Of a stretch of DNA of 64,000 nt, positions 1 through 8,750 are shown piece after piece (the stretch's first letter is position 1; each line of letters begins with the position of its first letter). Made by a program: the position numbers and the translations under genes. The notes beneath the pieces were generated by a model that was not told where the DNA came from, did not search any database, and worked only from the letters and a program-made list of their open reading frames with translations. Origin of the DNA: CAVVDY01 sp963815775 (lineage in GTDB: Bacteria; Acidobacteriota; Terriglobia; Terriglobales; Acidobacteriaceae); contig CAWFIB010000020.1 in NCBI GenBank assembly GCA_963815775.1, forward strand, positions 51,213-115,212, in the 5' to 3' direction.

Positions 1-153
1 CGGCGGGAACTTATGTGTAATTGACGAGGACTTAACAGCTGGTTAATATCATTGCTGTCTTAACGAGTTTCCTCAACTTCCGATGTGAGCGGCGACACGG
101 TGGCTCGTCTCCTCCTGCTGGCCCTCCGGCAGCTTCCGAGGGCATGAAACCTA

Positions 154-189
154 CGCGACAGGTGAATGACGCCTGTCGCGCTCTTTTTT
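154..189 (+). terminator. Intrinsic terminator for a gene left of the window
   Basis: A 9-bp perfect stem (CGCGACAGG / CCTGTCGCG) with a short loop is followed by a run of six T on the plus strand, the form of a rho-independent terminator for rightward transcription. No gene upstream of it lies inside the window, so it probably ends a transcript entering from the left. It also sits just beyond the 3' end of the leftward YtxH gene. Confidence 0.6.
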
Positions 190-198
190 AGATGGAAC

Positions 199-513
199 CT
201 AGCGCCGGAATGCCTTGCGCACCGGTTCTTCGACCCGGCTCTTGGCTTTGCCGGCCCAATCAGAAGCCTTCTCGGCCCAGTCAGAGCCGCGCTCCACCAA
301 GTCGCCGGCCTGGTCACTCCAGTCGTCCATTACATCGCGAGCATCTTCGTATTTACGGCGAATCTGCCGCCGCAACTGCTTGCCGGTTTTCGGCGCCAGC
401 AGGAGCGCAGTGATCGCTCCGGCCGCCAGGCCGAGGCACAGCAGCGCTAAACCCAAGGTTACGCCGCTGCGATCCGAGGAGCTATATTCTTCGTAGGTTG
501 CAGGATCGCTCAT
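199..513 (-). CDS. YtxH domain-containing protein
   Basis: A 104-residue protein with one N-terminal membrane segment (about residues 18-40, rich in Leu, Ala and Gly) followed by the LLAPKTGKQLRRQ-type motif of the YtxH family. The C-terminal half is charged and repetitive (DWSDQAGD, GSDWAEKASDWAGKA) and likely helical or coiled. YtxH proteins are small envelope or stress-associated membrane proteins without a defined biochemical activity. It appears to be monocistronic. The start is followed directly by MSDPATYEE and has a purine-rich AGGAGTCC just upstream on the minus strand. Confidence 0.85.
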   Translation of the reverse strand: MSDPATYEEYSSSDRSGVTLGLALLCLGLAAGAITALLLAPKTGKQLRRQIRRKYEDARDVMDDWSDQAGDLVERGSDWAEKASDWAGKAKSRVEEPVRKAFRR

Positions 514-717
514 ATGGGACTCCTTCCTGTGGACTCTCTCTAAAATACAAACAAATCATAAACCTCTTCCAATTTAGATGTCGGAATTGCCGCAAGTGAT
601 GGCGCACCACGACGGCCAGGTTTTCCAAACTTTCGATTCGCCATGTAAAATCAAGTCTTGACCCTTCGAGCTGCCCTGTAGTTCCGTGCGGCTCCCCCTT
701 CATACAAGGAGCAATCA

Positions 718-1278
718 ATGGCGATTTCCGCAACACAACTGCGTCCTGGCATGGTGATCAAGCACAACAACGATTTGCACTCGGTGTTCAGCGTGGAGCA
801 CCGCACCCCCGGCAATCTTCGCGCATTCATCCAGGCCAAGCTGCGCAACCTGCGGACCGGCGCCATGTTTGAGCATCGTTATAGATCCAGCGATGCCATC
901 GAACGGATTACGGTCGATGAAGTCCAGATGGAGTACTTGTACCAGGATGGCGAAACCTTCGTTTTCATGAATACCGAGAACTACGAGCAGCTCTACCTGG
1001 GCAAGGACGTGCTAGGCGATGCCGTCGACTATCTGACGGCCAATCTGCAGATCAAAGTCGAATTCTTCGACGGCAAGGCGGTGGGGGTGGAGCTGCCGCA
1101 GACCGTGGAGCTGAAGATCATCCAGACCGAGCCGGGATTGAAATCGGCCACGGCGAGCAGCGTTACCAAACCAGCTACCACCGAGACCGGACTGGTGGTG
1201 CAGGTTCCGCCCTTTATCAACGAGGGCGAGGTGATCCGGGTGGACACATCGGAGGGGGCGTACCTGTCGCGCGCCTGA
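718..1278 (+). CDS. efp: Translation elongation factor P
   Basis: The 186-residue length and three-domain beta-barrel layout match EF-P, which binds ribosomes stalled at polyproline stretches and stimulates peptide bond formation. The N-terminal domain begins ISATQLRPGMVI, the OB domain includes EYLYQDGETFVFMNTENYEQ, and the C-terminal domain ends INEGEVIRVDTSEGAYLSRA, all typical. AAGGAG lies 7 nt before the ATG. The domain I tip that normally carries a modified Lys or Arg reads PGNLRAF, so the usual residue is Asn33 here with Arg two positions later. No epmA/epmB, earP or ymfI-like modification gene is visible in the window. Confidence 0.97.
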   Translation: MAISATQLRPGMVIKHNNDLHSVFSVEHRTPGNLRAFIQAKLRNLRTGAMFEHRYRSSDAIERITVDEVQMEYLYQDGETFVFMNTENYEQLYLGKDVLGDAVDYLTANLQIKVEFFDGKAVGVELPQTVELKIIQTEPGLKSATASSVTKPATTETGLVVQVPPFINEGEVIRVDTSEGAYLSRA

Positions 1279-1300
1279 CCCTCCGACGCGAATTTCTGAA

Positions 1301-1327
1301 CCCACGCTTCAGCCTTGGGCGTGGGGG
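1301..1327. terminator. Hairpin between convergent genes, possible terminator
   Basis: CCCACGC and GCGTGGG can pair around a short loop between the ends of efp and the convergent SYLF gene. There is no clear T run on either side, so the terminator role is inferred from position only. Confidence 0.35.
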
Positions 1328-1338
1328 TAAGCAACCGC

Positions 1339-2034
1339 TTACTTCATGTGTTTCCCGGCTTTGCTGTCGAGCAGAGAAACCAGGGACTGTCCAGCCGACG
1401 TAGCCTGCACACCGCCCGACACGATTTCCTTGGCGCTGACCGCTTTTCCGTACAGACGCTGGTTGACGTCAGGGGCTGGCTCCAGCGAGGCGCCGTCGAG
1501 TGAAACTCCGGCAAAAAGTCCCGAGGAGCGGGAATAGGTGAGCATGTCGGCCGAGTTGCTAATTGAGCCGGCTGAAGCACCCGGGCCCGCCGCCGCACTC
1601 ACATCGCTACCCACCTTTACTTTGCTGTTCAGTACCTTGTCCACCGCAGTGGGCGCCATGATGGCAATCACGATATCGCTGGACTTGCCCCCGACCTGAA
1701 AGCCGGCACTGGCGCCGCCGATGTTGTACATGGCAGGAGGCGACCACTTTCCGGAGTAATCACTACCCTCGCGGCACGACATTGGGCCGCGTCCACCCGT
1801 TCCGCCAATACCGACCGCGAATTTCTTAACGTTGGGGAGAATCATTACACAATCCGCCTTGGCCAGCACACTGGCCGGAACACTGTCGCTGGACAGCATG
1901 GCCTGCAAGACTGTTGTAGCATTGCGTATGGTTTCTTCGTCCTTCGTCTTGCTCGCAGCCCACAAGGGAAGGCTCGCAACAGACAGAACAAGGGACATGA
2001 GCAAACCACATACCGCCATTTTGGTGCGTAGCAT
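1339..2034 (-). CDS. Secreted SYLF (Ysc84-type) lipid-binding domain protein
   Basis: A 231-residue protein with a signal peptide (about residues 1-27, hydrophobic core then LWAASK) and a SYLF/Ysc84 actin-binding-like domain. Diagnostic pieces are the helix with ATTVLQAMLSSDSVPASVL, then CVMILPNVKKFAVGIGGTGGRG, GASAGFQVGGKSSDIV, and SRSSGLFAGVSLDGASL near the end. Bacterial SYLF proteins are exported and thought to bind phosphoinositide-like or other lipids; their function is poorly defined. It is a single gene convergent with efp. Length is normal for the family and no residue loss is obvious. Confidence 0.9.
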   Translation of the reverse strand: MLRTKMAVCGLLMSLVLSVASLPLWAASKTKDEETIRNATTVLQAMLSSDSVPASVLAKADCVMILPNVKKFAVGIGGTGGRGPMSCREGSDYSGKWSPPAMYNIGGASAGFQVGGKSSDIVIAIMAPTAVDKVLNSKVKVGSDVSAAAGPGASAGSISNSADMLTYSRSSGLFAGVSLDGASLEPAPDVNQRLYGKAVSAKEIVSGGVQATSAGQSLVSLLDSKAGKHMK

Positions 2035-2244
2035 AGGTATCTACCTTTCATCAATGTAGGTTGAACCGACTGAGGGGATAAGCATATCACTGGCGAACGC
2101 GGCGTCAAAGCAACTCCCTGAGCTGGGGTGGCCTGGGAGACCAACCCCGGCCGGAGGCCAATTGATCGTCGGACCTTACTGAAGCACAAAGTACGGTCGA
2201 CGGGGTGGCTTACAGCGCTATCCGGTAGCGGTTTGATCTCCCGC

Positions 2245-3006
2245 TCAAGCGGTTCCCAACCGCTTGAGCACGCTCTCGCGGAAGCCGCGGCTGAGCGTCA
2301 GCTTGGTGCCGTCTCGCAGCAGGATCGAATAGTCCCCGTACAGCGAAGGCTTCAGGGTCTTGATGCGGTCGACGTTCACCAGCGTGGAACGATGCACCCT
2401 CATGAACTGACGCGGTCCAAGCCGCGACTCCAATGCAGTGATGGTTTCACGCAGGATGTGGGTCGCGCCTCCCACGTGCAGGCACACGTAGTTGCCGGCC
2501 GATTCCGCCCAGTCGATCTCGTTTGGTTTCAGGCAGACAATCTCACCGTCCGCTTTGATGACGATGCGCTCCGGCGCCTGTTGCCGGGCCTCCATGTCGG
2601 CCAGCATCTCCAGCACCCGGCGCTGGAAGCTGCCGTCCGGCGGATGCTGTAATTGCCGGCGGGCCCGTGCCACGGCTTCCGCCAGACGCTCCTTGCCCAC
2701 CGGCTTCAGCAGGTAGTCGAGAGCATGTACCTCGAATGCCTTCATCGCGTAGCGATCGTAAGCGGTGACGAAGATGGTAAGCGGCATGACGTCGCGCAGC
2801 TCCTGCACCACGCCGAAGCCATCAACTTCCGGCATCTGAATGTCGAGAAAAACCAGGTCGGGCCGCTCCCGCTGGATGGTGGCGATGGCGCTCTTGCCGT
2901 CGCCGCATTCCGCCACGATCTCCAGGTCCGGCTCCTCCTCCAACAGACTGCGCAGGCGTTCCCGCGCCAGCGCTTCGTCATCGCTCAACAAGACTCGGAT
3001 CGACAT
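2245..3006 (-). CDS. LytTR-family response regulator
   Basis: A 253-residue protein. Residues 1-115 form a receiver domain with the acidic pair DD9-10, the phosphoacceptor D55 in VFLDIQMPEVDG, and the conserved Lys in DYLLKPV. A linker follows, then a LytTR DNA-binding domain (about 145-250) with the characteristic MRVHRSTLVNVDRI segment. It overlaps the 3' end of the upstream histidine kinase gene by 29 nt, so the pair is co-transcribed and probably translationally coupled. The target operon cannot be told from the sequence. Confidence 0.95.
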   Translation of the reverse strand: MSIRVLLSDDEALARERLRSLLEEEPDLEIVAECGDGKSAIATIQRERPDLVFLDIQMPEVDGFGVVQELRDVMPLTIFVTAYDRYAMKAFEVHALDYLLKPVGKERLAEAVARARRQLQHPPDGSFQRRVLEMLADMEARQQAPERIVIKADGEIVCLKPNEIDWAESAGNYVCLHVGGATHILRETITALESRLGPRQFMRVHRSTLVNVDRIKTLKPSLYGDYSILLRDGTKLTLSRGFRESVLKRLGTA

Positions 3007-4099
3007 TTGCCATTACCTCCTGTTGTCGTGGGTGCTCGCGATACGGCAGCCGGATGCGGGTGCAGCACCCTCCTCCCGGCGCATCGTCCAGTATCAGCAT
3101 GTGATCGTCGTTATAAAGTTGGGTCAAGCGGGCGCGCGTGTTGCGCAGCCCCACGCCTTCGACGGCGGCGTTGCCGCGTCCGCGCGGCAGGCCTACGCCG
3201 TTGTCGCGCACCTCGATCCATAAATCATCCGGATCTCGCCATACCGAAAGCCGGATCAGCCCTGGGGTACGGCGCGGCGCAATGCCGTGGCGGATGGCGT
3301 TCTCCACCAGCGGCTGCAGAAGCAGGTTAGGCACCAGGGCCGAGAGAACCACGGGATCGACATCGCTCTCGACGGTGAGCCGGTCCTGAAAGCGCGTCTG
3401 CTGAATGTCGATGTACTTTTGCAGAAAGAGCAGTTCCTGCTGCAAGGTGACTTCATGCACACCGGCAGCGTCGAGGGAAGCGCGCAACAGGTCCGCCAGT
3501 TGTAAGGTCATGTGCTCGGCCGCCGGACCGTCATTGCGTGCCAGCGCGGCGATCGAATTCAGGGTGTTGAACAGGAAGTGCGGCTCGAGCTGGCTTTTCA
3601 GCACGTCGAGCTGCGCATTGGCCAATTGCGCTTCCAGTTGCGATGACAAGAGCTCGCGCTCACGGTACTTTCCGTAATACGCGATGCCCTGCGTAATCAG
3701 CACAATGTACCAGTAGCGCTGCAAGTCCAGAAGGGCGCGGGAAATCATGTGAGCATGGAAGGGGACATACGGCTGTTTCGTCCAGGTCACTACCGGCTCC
3801 AGTTTCGCCACAACCGCCGCACCAAGACAGGTCAGCACGATACCCGCCAGCAGGTGGACCGGTAACGAACGCTTCCAGCTATTGCGATCGAAGGTGAACT
3901 GCCGGCCCAGTTCGTAGGCCAGCGGTGTAAGCAGCGACCACACCACGGCGACTGTGAGATTCCACGCCAGCAGCTGCCCCCAGGAGATGGGTTCGTTCGT
4001 CGACGCCATATACACGTGCGCCGCGGCAGCACTGAGAAAGGCCAACAGGGTCCAGAGAACAAACCCTACCGCCCAAACGCGTCCCCATCGCTTTGCCAT
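2978..4099 (-). CDS. LytS/YpdA-like sensor histidine kinase (His_kinase family)
   Basis: A 373-residue membrane kinase. About four hydrophobic segments (residues 9-31, 43-63, 80-100, 128-142) come before a coiled linker. The histidine box QLEPHFLFNTLNS places the phosphorylated His at about 174; the N box LVENAIRHG has Asn at about 267 and the G box reads RDNGVGLP. This is the His_kinase/HATPase_c arrangement that pairs with LytTR regulators, and the LytTR gene overlaps its 3' end. No extracellular sensor domain is visible, so the stimulus may be sensed in the membrane. Confidence 0.94.
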   Translation of the reverse strand: MAKRWGRVWAVGFVLWTLLAFLSAAAAHVYMASTNEPISWGQLLAWNLTVAVVWSLLTPLAYELGRQFTFDRNSWKRSLPVHLLAGIVLTCLGAAVVAKLEPVVTWTKQPYVPFHAHMISRALLDLQRYWYIVLITQGIAYYGKYRERELLSSQLEAQLANAQLDVLKSQLEPHFLFNTLNSIAALARNDGPAAEHMTLQLADLLRASLDAAGVHEVTLQQELLFLQKYIDIQQTRFQDRLTVESDVDPVVLSALVPNLLLQPLVENAIRHGIAPRRTPGLIRLSVWRDPDDLWIEVRDNGVGLPRGRGNAAVEGVGLRNTRARLTQLYNDDHMLILDDAPGGGCCTRIRLPYREHPRQQEVMANVDPSLVER

Positions 4100-5156
4100 G
4101 TCAGTTTCCCGGGGCCCGTAGCAGGCCCGCGAGACAGAGAAACCCCTGCCCGTCTGTCAAATAGACGAAATTGTGACGAAAATGTTCCAAAATTCCTGAA
4201 CCCAGGTCGGCACCGCTCCTACAGAAGGATAACAACCGCCGGTTCAAGGCGCACCCCTTAGGCGCATCTCGCGGGCAGCGCCTTGCTCGCAATTCTGCGA
4301 TGCTTTGGCCCGAGGCAGTCCGGGATTTGCGGGCCCCAAGGTCGGAGGGTGCTCAGGCTGAGCCGGACCGTCGACCGACTCGCACATGAGGTCGGTATCA
4401 AGTTTCGGTATCAAGTCGAGCGAAGCATGGTGGCCGATGCCGCCGCGGATCAGCTCACCACCGGGTGCTCCGCAGATACACATCAGCCTGGGGGACAGCT
4501 CAAGCGCCAGGTGGAGGGGACAGTCGGAATCTGCGACGTTTGCTAACGCCGCTGTTTCAGGAGGACCCCGGTGCTCGTGCGCCGGCGATCCTCCTCCTCA
4601 TCCTGGCGGCATCCCTCGAGGGCTGCGGACGGAAACGCTGTGCAGAAGCCAGCGGCTGTAGCGTTCTCGGCAGGCCATGCGTCAATGAATATAGTTTAGA
4701 AACTTTGCTACTGATACCGGGGCGCCGCTATTGAATGGGCGGGTTTCGTTTTTTGTCCCGGAGAACGTCCCTCTTCCTTCCCATATCCCACTTTGTGGGA
4801 CATGCAACGGCGCGCCATAGATGGCAGGCGGGGGCGCCGCTGCACCGAACACCGCCTTGTGGAAATCCGGCGCGAGCCCGGGTATGAATAGATGATGTCT
4901 CACATCGCCGCCCCAAAAAACCAAAATCGACCGTCGGGGCTCGCGCCCTATTTTGTGGGAGTTGCAAGGCTGAACCGATTGGCACGCGTCGTGCATCGTA
5001 TTTGTGGGGACGATTCGAAAACCAGTTGTGGCTTTCCCGTTTACTTCGTCTCAGCGAGCGTTCATAATAGGTACATTGAACGACCTAACCTTCACTCCAC
5101 AATTTGAAGTAGGGGCAGCAGTAAAATGTACCGTCTGACAATGTGGGAGGAGATAC
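4100..5156. other. About 1 kb without a convincing gene
   Basis: Reading frames here lack family motifs and good ribosome binding sites on both strands. Two structured stretches stand out. A perfect 11-bp inverted repeat (GGCGCGAGCCC at 4869-4879 and GGGCTCGCGCC at 4937-4947) encloses about 57 nt. Two related pieces containing TTTGTGGGA and TGCAA occur near 4790 and 4952. They may be part of a small non-coding element or a repeat. No known RNA family was recognised. Confidence 0.5.
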
Positions 5157-5384
5157 ATGCAGGCAGACAGTGACAGTAATGACGGGCCCGAAACGATTCA
5201 GCGCGATCGGGTATGGTTTTTCCCGCACAAGTTCTGGCAAGCCACAAAGGGCATGCCCAAGGACGAAGTTGCCCGGCTGATGTCGAAAGTCGAAGAGGAA
5301 GCTGAAGCCAAGAATTTCGATGCACTGAAAAAATATCCTTTTGTCTATGTGGGCAACCCCTACCGACACGATAATGCCGCCTGA
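5157..5384 (+). CDS. Small conserved-looking hypothetical protein
   Basis: A 75-residue acidic, soluble protein with no membrane segment. The middle reads VWFFPHKFWQATKGMPKDE and the end KKYPFVYVGNPYRHDNAA, with a charged helix between. A strong GGAGG lies a few nt before the ATG, and codon use resembles the neighbouring genes, so it is probably real. I do not recognise a family. It stands alone, downstream of a long non-coding stretch. Confidence 0.6.
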   Translation: MQADSDSNDGPETIQRDRVWFFPHKFWQATKGMPKDEVARLMSKVEEEAEAKNFDALKKYPFVYVGNPYRHDNAA

Positions 5385-5558
5385 GCGGCTCTCCGGACAA
5401 CAACCGTGTAAAGCCAGCCAACTGCGTTTCCCGGCGATTCTCGAATAGAAGGGAATCGCTGTCTCGATGGGACGAGCAGAATTCCTTTCGCCTTTATCAC
5501 CCTTCTATCTGTGTTCGTGTGTGAATTCCTGGTGTGAGCTCGCGGCGGCACACTTCCC

Positions 5559-6242
5559 TCAACCCTGGCGCCGGCCGATGACGAGGTTGGAGTTACCTCC
5601 CCGGCGGATGTCCGGCGGCTCGAGGATGCACACGCCATCTGCAGGATTCTCAACTGCCCACGCGAGGCTTTGCACGATCTGGTCCAGTGTGACCAGCGCC
5701 AGCCGCACGGCCCCATCACGCGTCGCTGGAATCAGACGTGCGATGGCGTACATCGGGACCAGCAACAGCGGCCAGCGGCGGCCGGGCCCCAACACGTACC
5801 AGGGGCGCACAAACGTCGCATTGAGGCCGGCCTCCATGATCAGCGTCTCGCCTTCTGCCCGGACCGCCTGATATTCGCGCATGATGGGCGCGGGCCGCGC
5901 GACGCTCAAGTAAACAAAGTGCCTGACTCCCGCCTGCACGGCCGCGGAGACCGCCTGCCGGATGGACTGCAGGTCGACCGCTCGGAACTCAGCGCCTTTA
6001 CTCGGGCTGGGATGGGCCACGCCAACCAGATGCACGAAGGTGTCGGCGGCCCTGACCTGTGAGGCGTAGCTGCTGCTGTCGAGAGCGTCGCCATGCACGA
6101 CCTCGCATCCGGCCGGGAGTCGGCCCTCAGACCCGGGCCTCGCTAACGCGCGCACCTGATGTCCGCGCCGCAGCAACTCTGTGGCGATGGCGCTCCCGAT
6201 AAAACCGGTGCCTCCGGTGAGAAAGATCCGTGGTGGCGTCAT
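5559..6242 (-). CDS. NAD(P)-binding epimerase/dehydratase-like protein (atypical SDR)
   Basis: A 227-residue Rossmann protein starting MTPPRIFLTGGTGFIG, with the glycine-rich nucleotide-binding loop at the N-terminus, followed by LLRRGHQVRALAR, a VHGDALD-type acidic strand end, and HLVGVAHPS. This resembles the NDUFA9-like or NmrA-like atypical SDR group, whose members bind NAD(P) and may be enzymes or redox sensors. A longer upstream reading frame exists, but AAGGAG directly before this ATG decides the start. The protein is short for the family and no catalytic YxxxK pair is obvious, so its reaction is unknown. Confidence 0.8.
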   Translation of the reverse strand: MTPPRIFLTGGTGFIGSAIATELLRRGHQVRALARPGSEGRLPAGCEVVHGDALDSSSYASQVRAADTFVHLVGVAHPSPSKGAEFRAVDLQSIRQAVSAAVQAGVRHFVYLSVARPAPIMREYQAVRAEGETLIMEAGLNATFVRPWYVLGPGRRWPLLLVPMYAIARLIPATRDGAVRLALVTLDQIVQSLAWAVENPADGVCILEPPDIRRGGNSNLVIGRRQG

Positions 6243-6491
6243 GGTCTCCTTCTTTCGGTACGGCCGGAGAGCCGCGGAATCATACCGCGTTTTTGTGGTT
6301 TCGCTGTCTGCGTTACATACGATCATGGTGGCGCGTCGGATTGCCGGGCCTTACCCGCTGCCGCACAATCGCAAGGCGAGGGCACTGCAGTTCCGAAAAG
6401 CCTTCCCGCGCCCGGCAAGGTCGGCTTGACTCAGGGCCGGGCAAATCATACAGTCGCAGTTCATCCATTTCCTTTGAGAAAGCAAAAAATA

Positions 6492-6908
6492 ATGACAAGC
6501 GTATTGAAGATATGTGGGCGGCGGGTCTCGACCGTCCCGGTCCTGGCCACCGTGGCGCAGGCCGTCCGGTTGATGATCGACAATGAGGTAGGAGCAGTGG
6601 CCGTGGTCGACGATGACGGCATCGTCGCCGGAATGTTCACCGAGCGCGACGTGCTGGAAAAATTTGTCCTCAGCGGACGCGATCCCCACCACACACCGGT
6701 GCGCGAGCTGATGAGCCCCATGGTCGAGATGGCGACCGAGGAAACCACTCCCGCCGAGGCGCTGCAGGTGATGCTGGAGCGGCACTACCGTCATATGCCG
6801 GTAGTGGATGAGCAGGGCAAGGTGCTGGGAATCCTCTCGATACGCCACATCCTGGAGGCCAAGATCGACAACCTGCTGCGGCAGTTGGAGAGCGCTGCGC
6901 CCCGCTAA
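6492..6908 (+). CDS. CBS-domain pair protein
   Basis: A 138-residue protein made almost entirely of two CBS motifs. The first covers about residues 8-65 (VPVLATVAQAVRLMIDNEVG, then GIVAGMFTERDVLEK) and the second about 75-130 (TTPAEALQVMLERHYRHMPV, then GKVLGILSIRHILEA). Such Bateman modules bind adenine nucleotides and act as stand-alone sensors. The start is the ATG at 6492; the longer open frame upstream overlaps the divergent NAD-binding gene and has no family similarity. The pirin gene follows after 65 nt on the same strand. Confidence 0.88.
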   Translation: MTSVLKICGRRVSTVPVLATVAQAVRLMIDNEVGAVAVVDDDGIVAGMFTERDVLEKFVLSGRDPHHTPVRELMSPMVEMATEETTPAEALQVMLERHYRHMPVVDEQGKVLGILSIRHILEAKIDNLLRQLESAAPR

Positions 6909-6973
6909 TGTACCAGCTTGAAACTTCCTTCAACGTTAAAGCATCTATACTAACGAACTGGAGGAAGGAAGCA

Positions 6974-7675
6974 ATGATCACACTAAGGCCCACGGCGGAA
7001 CGCGGACATGCCAGTTATGGGTGGCTCGACACCCGCTACAGCTTCTCGTTCGCCAACTATTTCGATCGCAAACACATGGGGTTTCGCGACCTGCGCGTGA
7101 TCAACGAAGACTGGATCGCTGCCGGGCAAGGCTTTGGCTCGCATCCTCATAACGACATGGAGATCATCACCTACATCGTCGAGGGCGCCTTGAGCCATCG
7201 CGACAGCACTGGCCGTGAAGCCACCATCCGGCCCAACGATGTTCAGCGCATGTCGGCAGGGACCGGCGTGGTGCACAGCGAGTACAACAACTCGGACGCA
7301 CCGGTGCACCTGTTGCAGATCTGGATCATGCCCGCGGCGCGCGGCTTGCAGCCGAGTTACGAAGACCGCACCTTCAAGCGCGAGGAGAAGCTCAACCAGC
7401 TTCGCCTCATCGCCTCGCATGACGGGCGCGACGACTCGACGCGGATCAATCAGGACGCCAGCGTCTATGCCTCCGTGCTCGAAGCCGGCAAGTCGCTGCA
7501 GCACGAACTTGCACCCGGCAGGCACGCCTGGCTGCAACTCATCAAGGGTGAGCTCGTTCTGAATGGAACCAAGGTCGCCAAAGGCGACGGTGCTGCCGTC
7601 AGCGACGAGTCCCCGGTGAAGATCGCCAACACCGGCGACGGCGAAGCTGAGTTCCTGTTCTTCGATCTGAATTAA
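6974..7675 (+). CDS. Pirin family protein (YhhW-like)
   Basis: A 233-residue bicupin. The N-terminal cupin contains ERGHASYGWLDTRYSFSFANY and the metal-binding segment FGSHPHNDMEIITYIVEG, followed by HRDST and MSAGTGVVHSEYN, which supply the His/Glu ligands of pirins. The C-terminal cupin ends FLFFDLN. YhhW-type pirins have quercetin dioxygenase activity in vitro; a redox or regulatory role in the cell is possible. GGAGGAAGG before the ATG fixes the start; a longer upstream extension is open but lacks similarity. Confidence 0.94.
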   Translation: MITLRPTAERGHASYGWLDTRYSFSFANYFDRKHMGFRDLRVINEDWIAAGQGFGSHPHNDMEIITYIVEGALSHRDSTGREATIRPNDVQRMSAGTGVVHSEYNNSDAPVHLLQIWIMPAARGLQPSYEDRTFKREEKLNQLRLIASHDGRDDSTRINQDASVYASVLEAGKSLQHELAPGRHAWLQLIKGELVLNGTKVAKGDGAAVSDESPVKIANTGDGEAEFLFFDLN

Positions 7676-7719
7676 GCTGTACGGATGCGGCGTGCTGGCA
7701 CTGCCGGCCGCCGCTCCAC

Positions 7720-8454
7720 ATGCCGCAATCCACTCCAACCTCGGCCCGTACCCAGCCGCTCTCCTGGATTGCGGACGTCGTCCGCCACCGCGGCATCCTC
7801 GGCGCTCTTCGCTATTACTGCAGCGCCACGCTCAATTTGCTGCGCGACCTCACCCCACAGCGCCGCCGCTTGCGCTACGGAGACATCGACTACGACTTCG
7901 ATCACAACGTGGATACCTCCTGGGCGACACTGTCACTGCGCACCCGCCTTCGCGAGCTGATCTCCGGAGCGCAGTACCATGCATCCGAGCCGGCCCTGTT
8001 CCACGAGATGCTCAGCGCCTTGCCCGTTCCTGCTGACGGCTCTGTCTTCATTGACCTCGGCTCCGGGAAAGGGCGGGCGTTGCTGATGGCATCGGATTAT
8101 CCCTTCCGTCAGATCGTCGGCGTCGAGTTGCTCGAAGAGTTGAACCAGGCTGCGGAGAAGAACATCGCCGGCTATCGCTCGGCGAACCAGAGATGCTTCA
8201 ACATTGAATCAGTCTGCGGTGATGCCAGGGAGTTCAGGTTTCCCTATGCGTCCTTTGTGCTCTACCTGTTCAACCCCTTTCCGGATTATGTGCTGAGGAC
8301 CGTCCTGGAGAATCTGCGGAAGAGTGTCGAAGCGCAACCGCGCGAGGTCTACGTCATCAACCACAATTTGATACACGAAGACATCTTTCGGGCGCAGCAC
8401 TGGCTGCGCGAGCTGCATCGCACCCATCAGTTCGCAATCTACCGGGCAGCGTAA
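7720..8454 (+). CDS. Class I SAM-dependent methyltransferase
   Basis: A 244-residue protein with a Rossmann-type methyltransferase core. Motif I is VFIDLGSGKGRALLMA (about residues 108-123), followed by IVGVELLEELNQAAEKNI with the acidic ribose-binding residue, and a motif IV-like stretch VLYLFNPFPDYVL. The N-terminal 100 residues are basic and may form a substrate-binding cap. The substrate cannot be inferred. It stands alone, with a DUF433 gene 26 nt downstream that may be co-transcribed. Confidence 0.85.
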   Translation: MPQSTPTSARTQPLSWIADVVRHRGILGALRYYCSATLNLLRDLTPQRRRLRYGDIDYDFDHNVDTSWATLSLRTRLRELISGAQYHASEPALFHEMLSALPVPADGSVFIDLGSGKGRALLMASDYPFRQIVGVELLEELNQAAEKNIAGYRSANQRCFNIESVCGDAREFRFPYASFVLYLFNPFPDYVLRTVLENLRKSVEAQPREVYVINHNLIHEDIFRAQHWLRELHRTHQFAIYRAA

Positions 8455-8480
8455 CGGCCGGCCAGAAGCGTGGTAGAACC

Positions 8481-8732
8481 ATGAAGAAGGAGAAGTTCAT
8501 GTCCGCTCTCGCTTGGTCGGCGTGTTCAGCGGTCGAAAGCGCGCCGGGGAGACTCGGTGGTGCATGGGTCTTTTGCAATACGAGAATGCCCGTCTCCGCA
8601 GTATTCGAAAACCTTGAAGCCGGTGCTACGGTGGAGGGGATTATCCAGCAGTTCGACATCTCCAGGGAACAAATCAACGCGGTACTCGAGTTTGCTGCCC
8701 GCAGCCTGGCCCCGGTTTCTGCAGCCCCATAA
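8481..8732 (+). CDS. DUF433 domain protein (antitoxin-like), no adjacent toxin
   Basis: An 83-residue protein. The C-terminal 50 residues (NTRMPVSAVFENLEAGATVE, then IIQQFDISREQINAVLEFA) match the helix-turn-helix-like DUF433 family, usually the DNA-binding antitoxin of a PIN-like DUF5615 toxin. No DUF5615 gene is next to it; the next gene is the convergent kinase. A second, frameshifted DUF433 gene next to an intact DUF5615 gene lies at 27221-27825. The N-terminal 30 residues are unrelated to the family; a later start is possible. Confidence 0.75.
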   Translation: MKKEKFMSALAWSACSAVESAPGRLGGAWVFCNTRMPVSAVFENLEAGATVEGIIQQFDISREQINAVLEFAARSLAPVSAAP

Positions 8733-8750
8733 CGGTCTCTCGGCCAATCC

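Noticed and set aside
5559..6326. Longer N-terminus for the NAD-binding protein
   Set aside because: The extension carries no conserved sequence and overlaps the likely promoter; AAGGAG sits right before the ATG at 6242.
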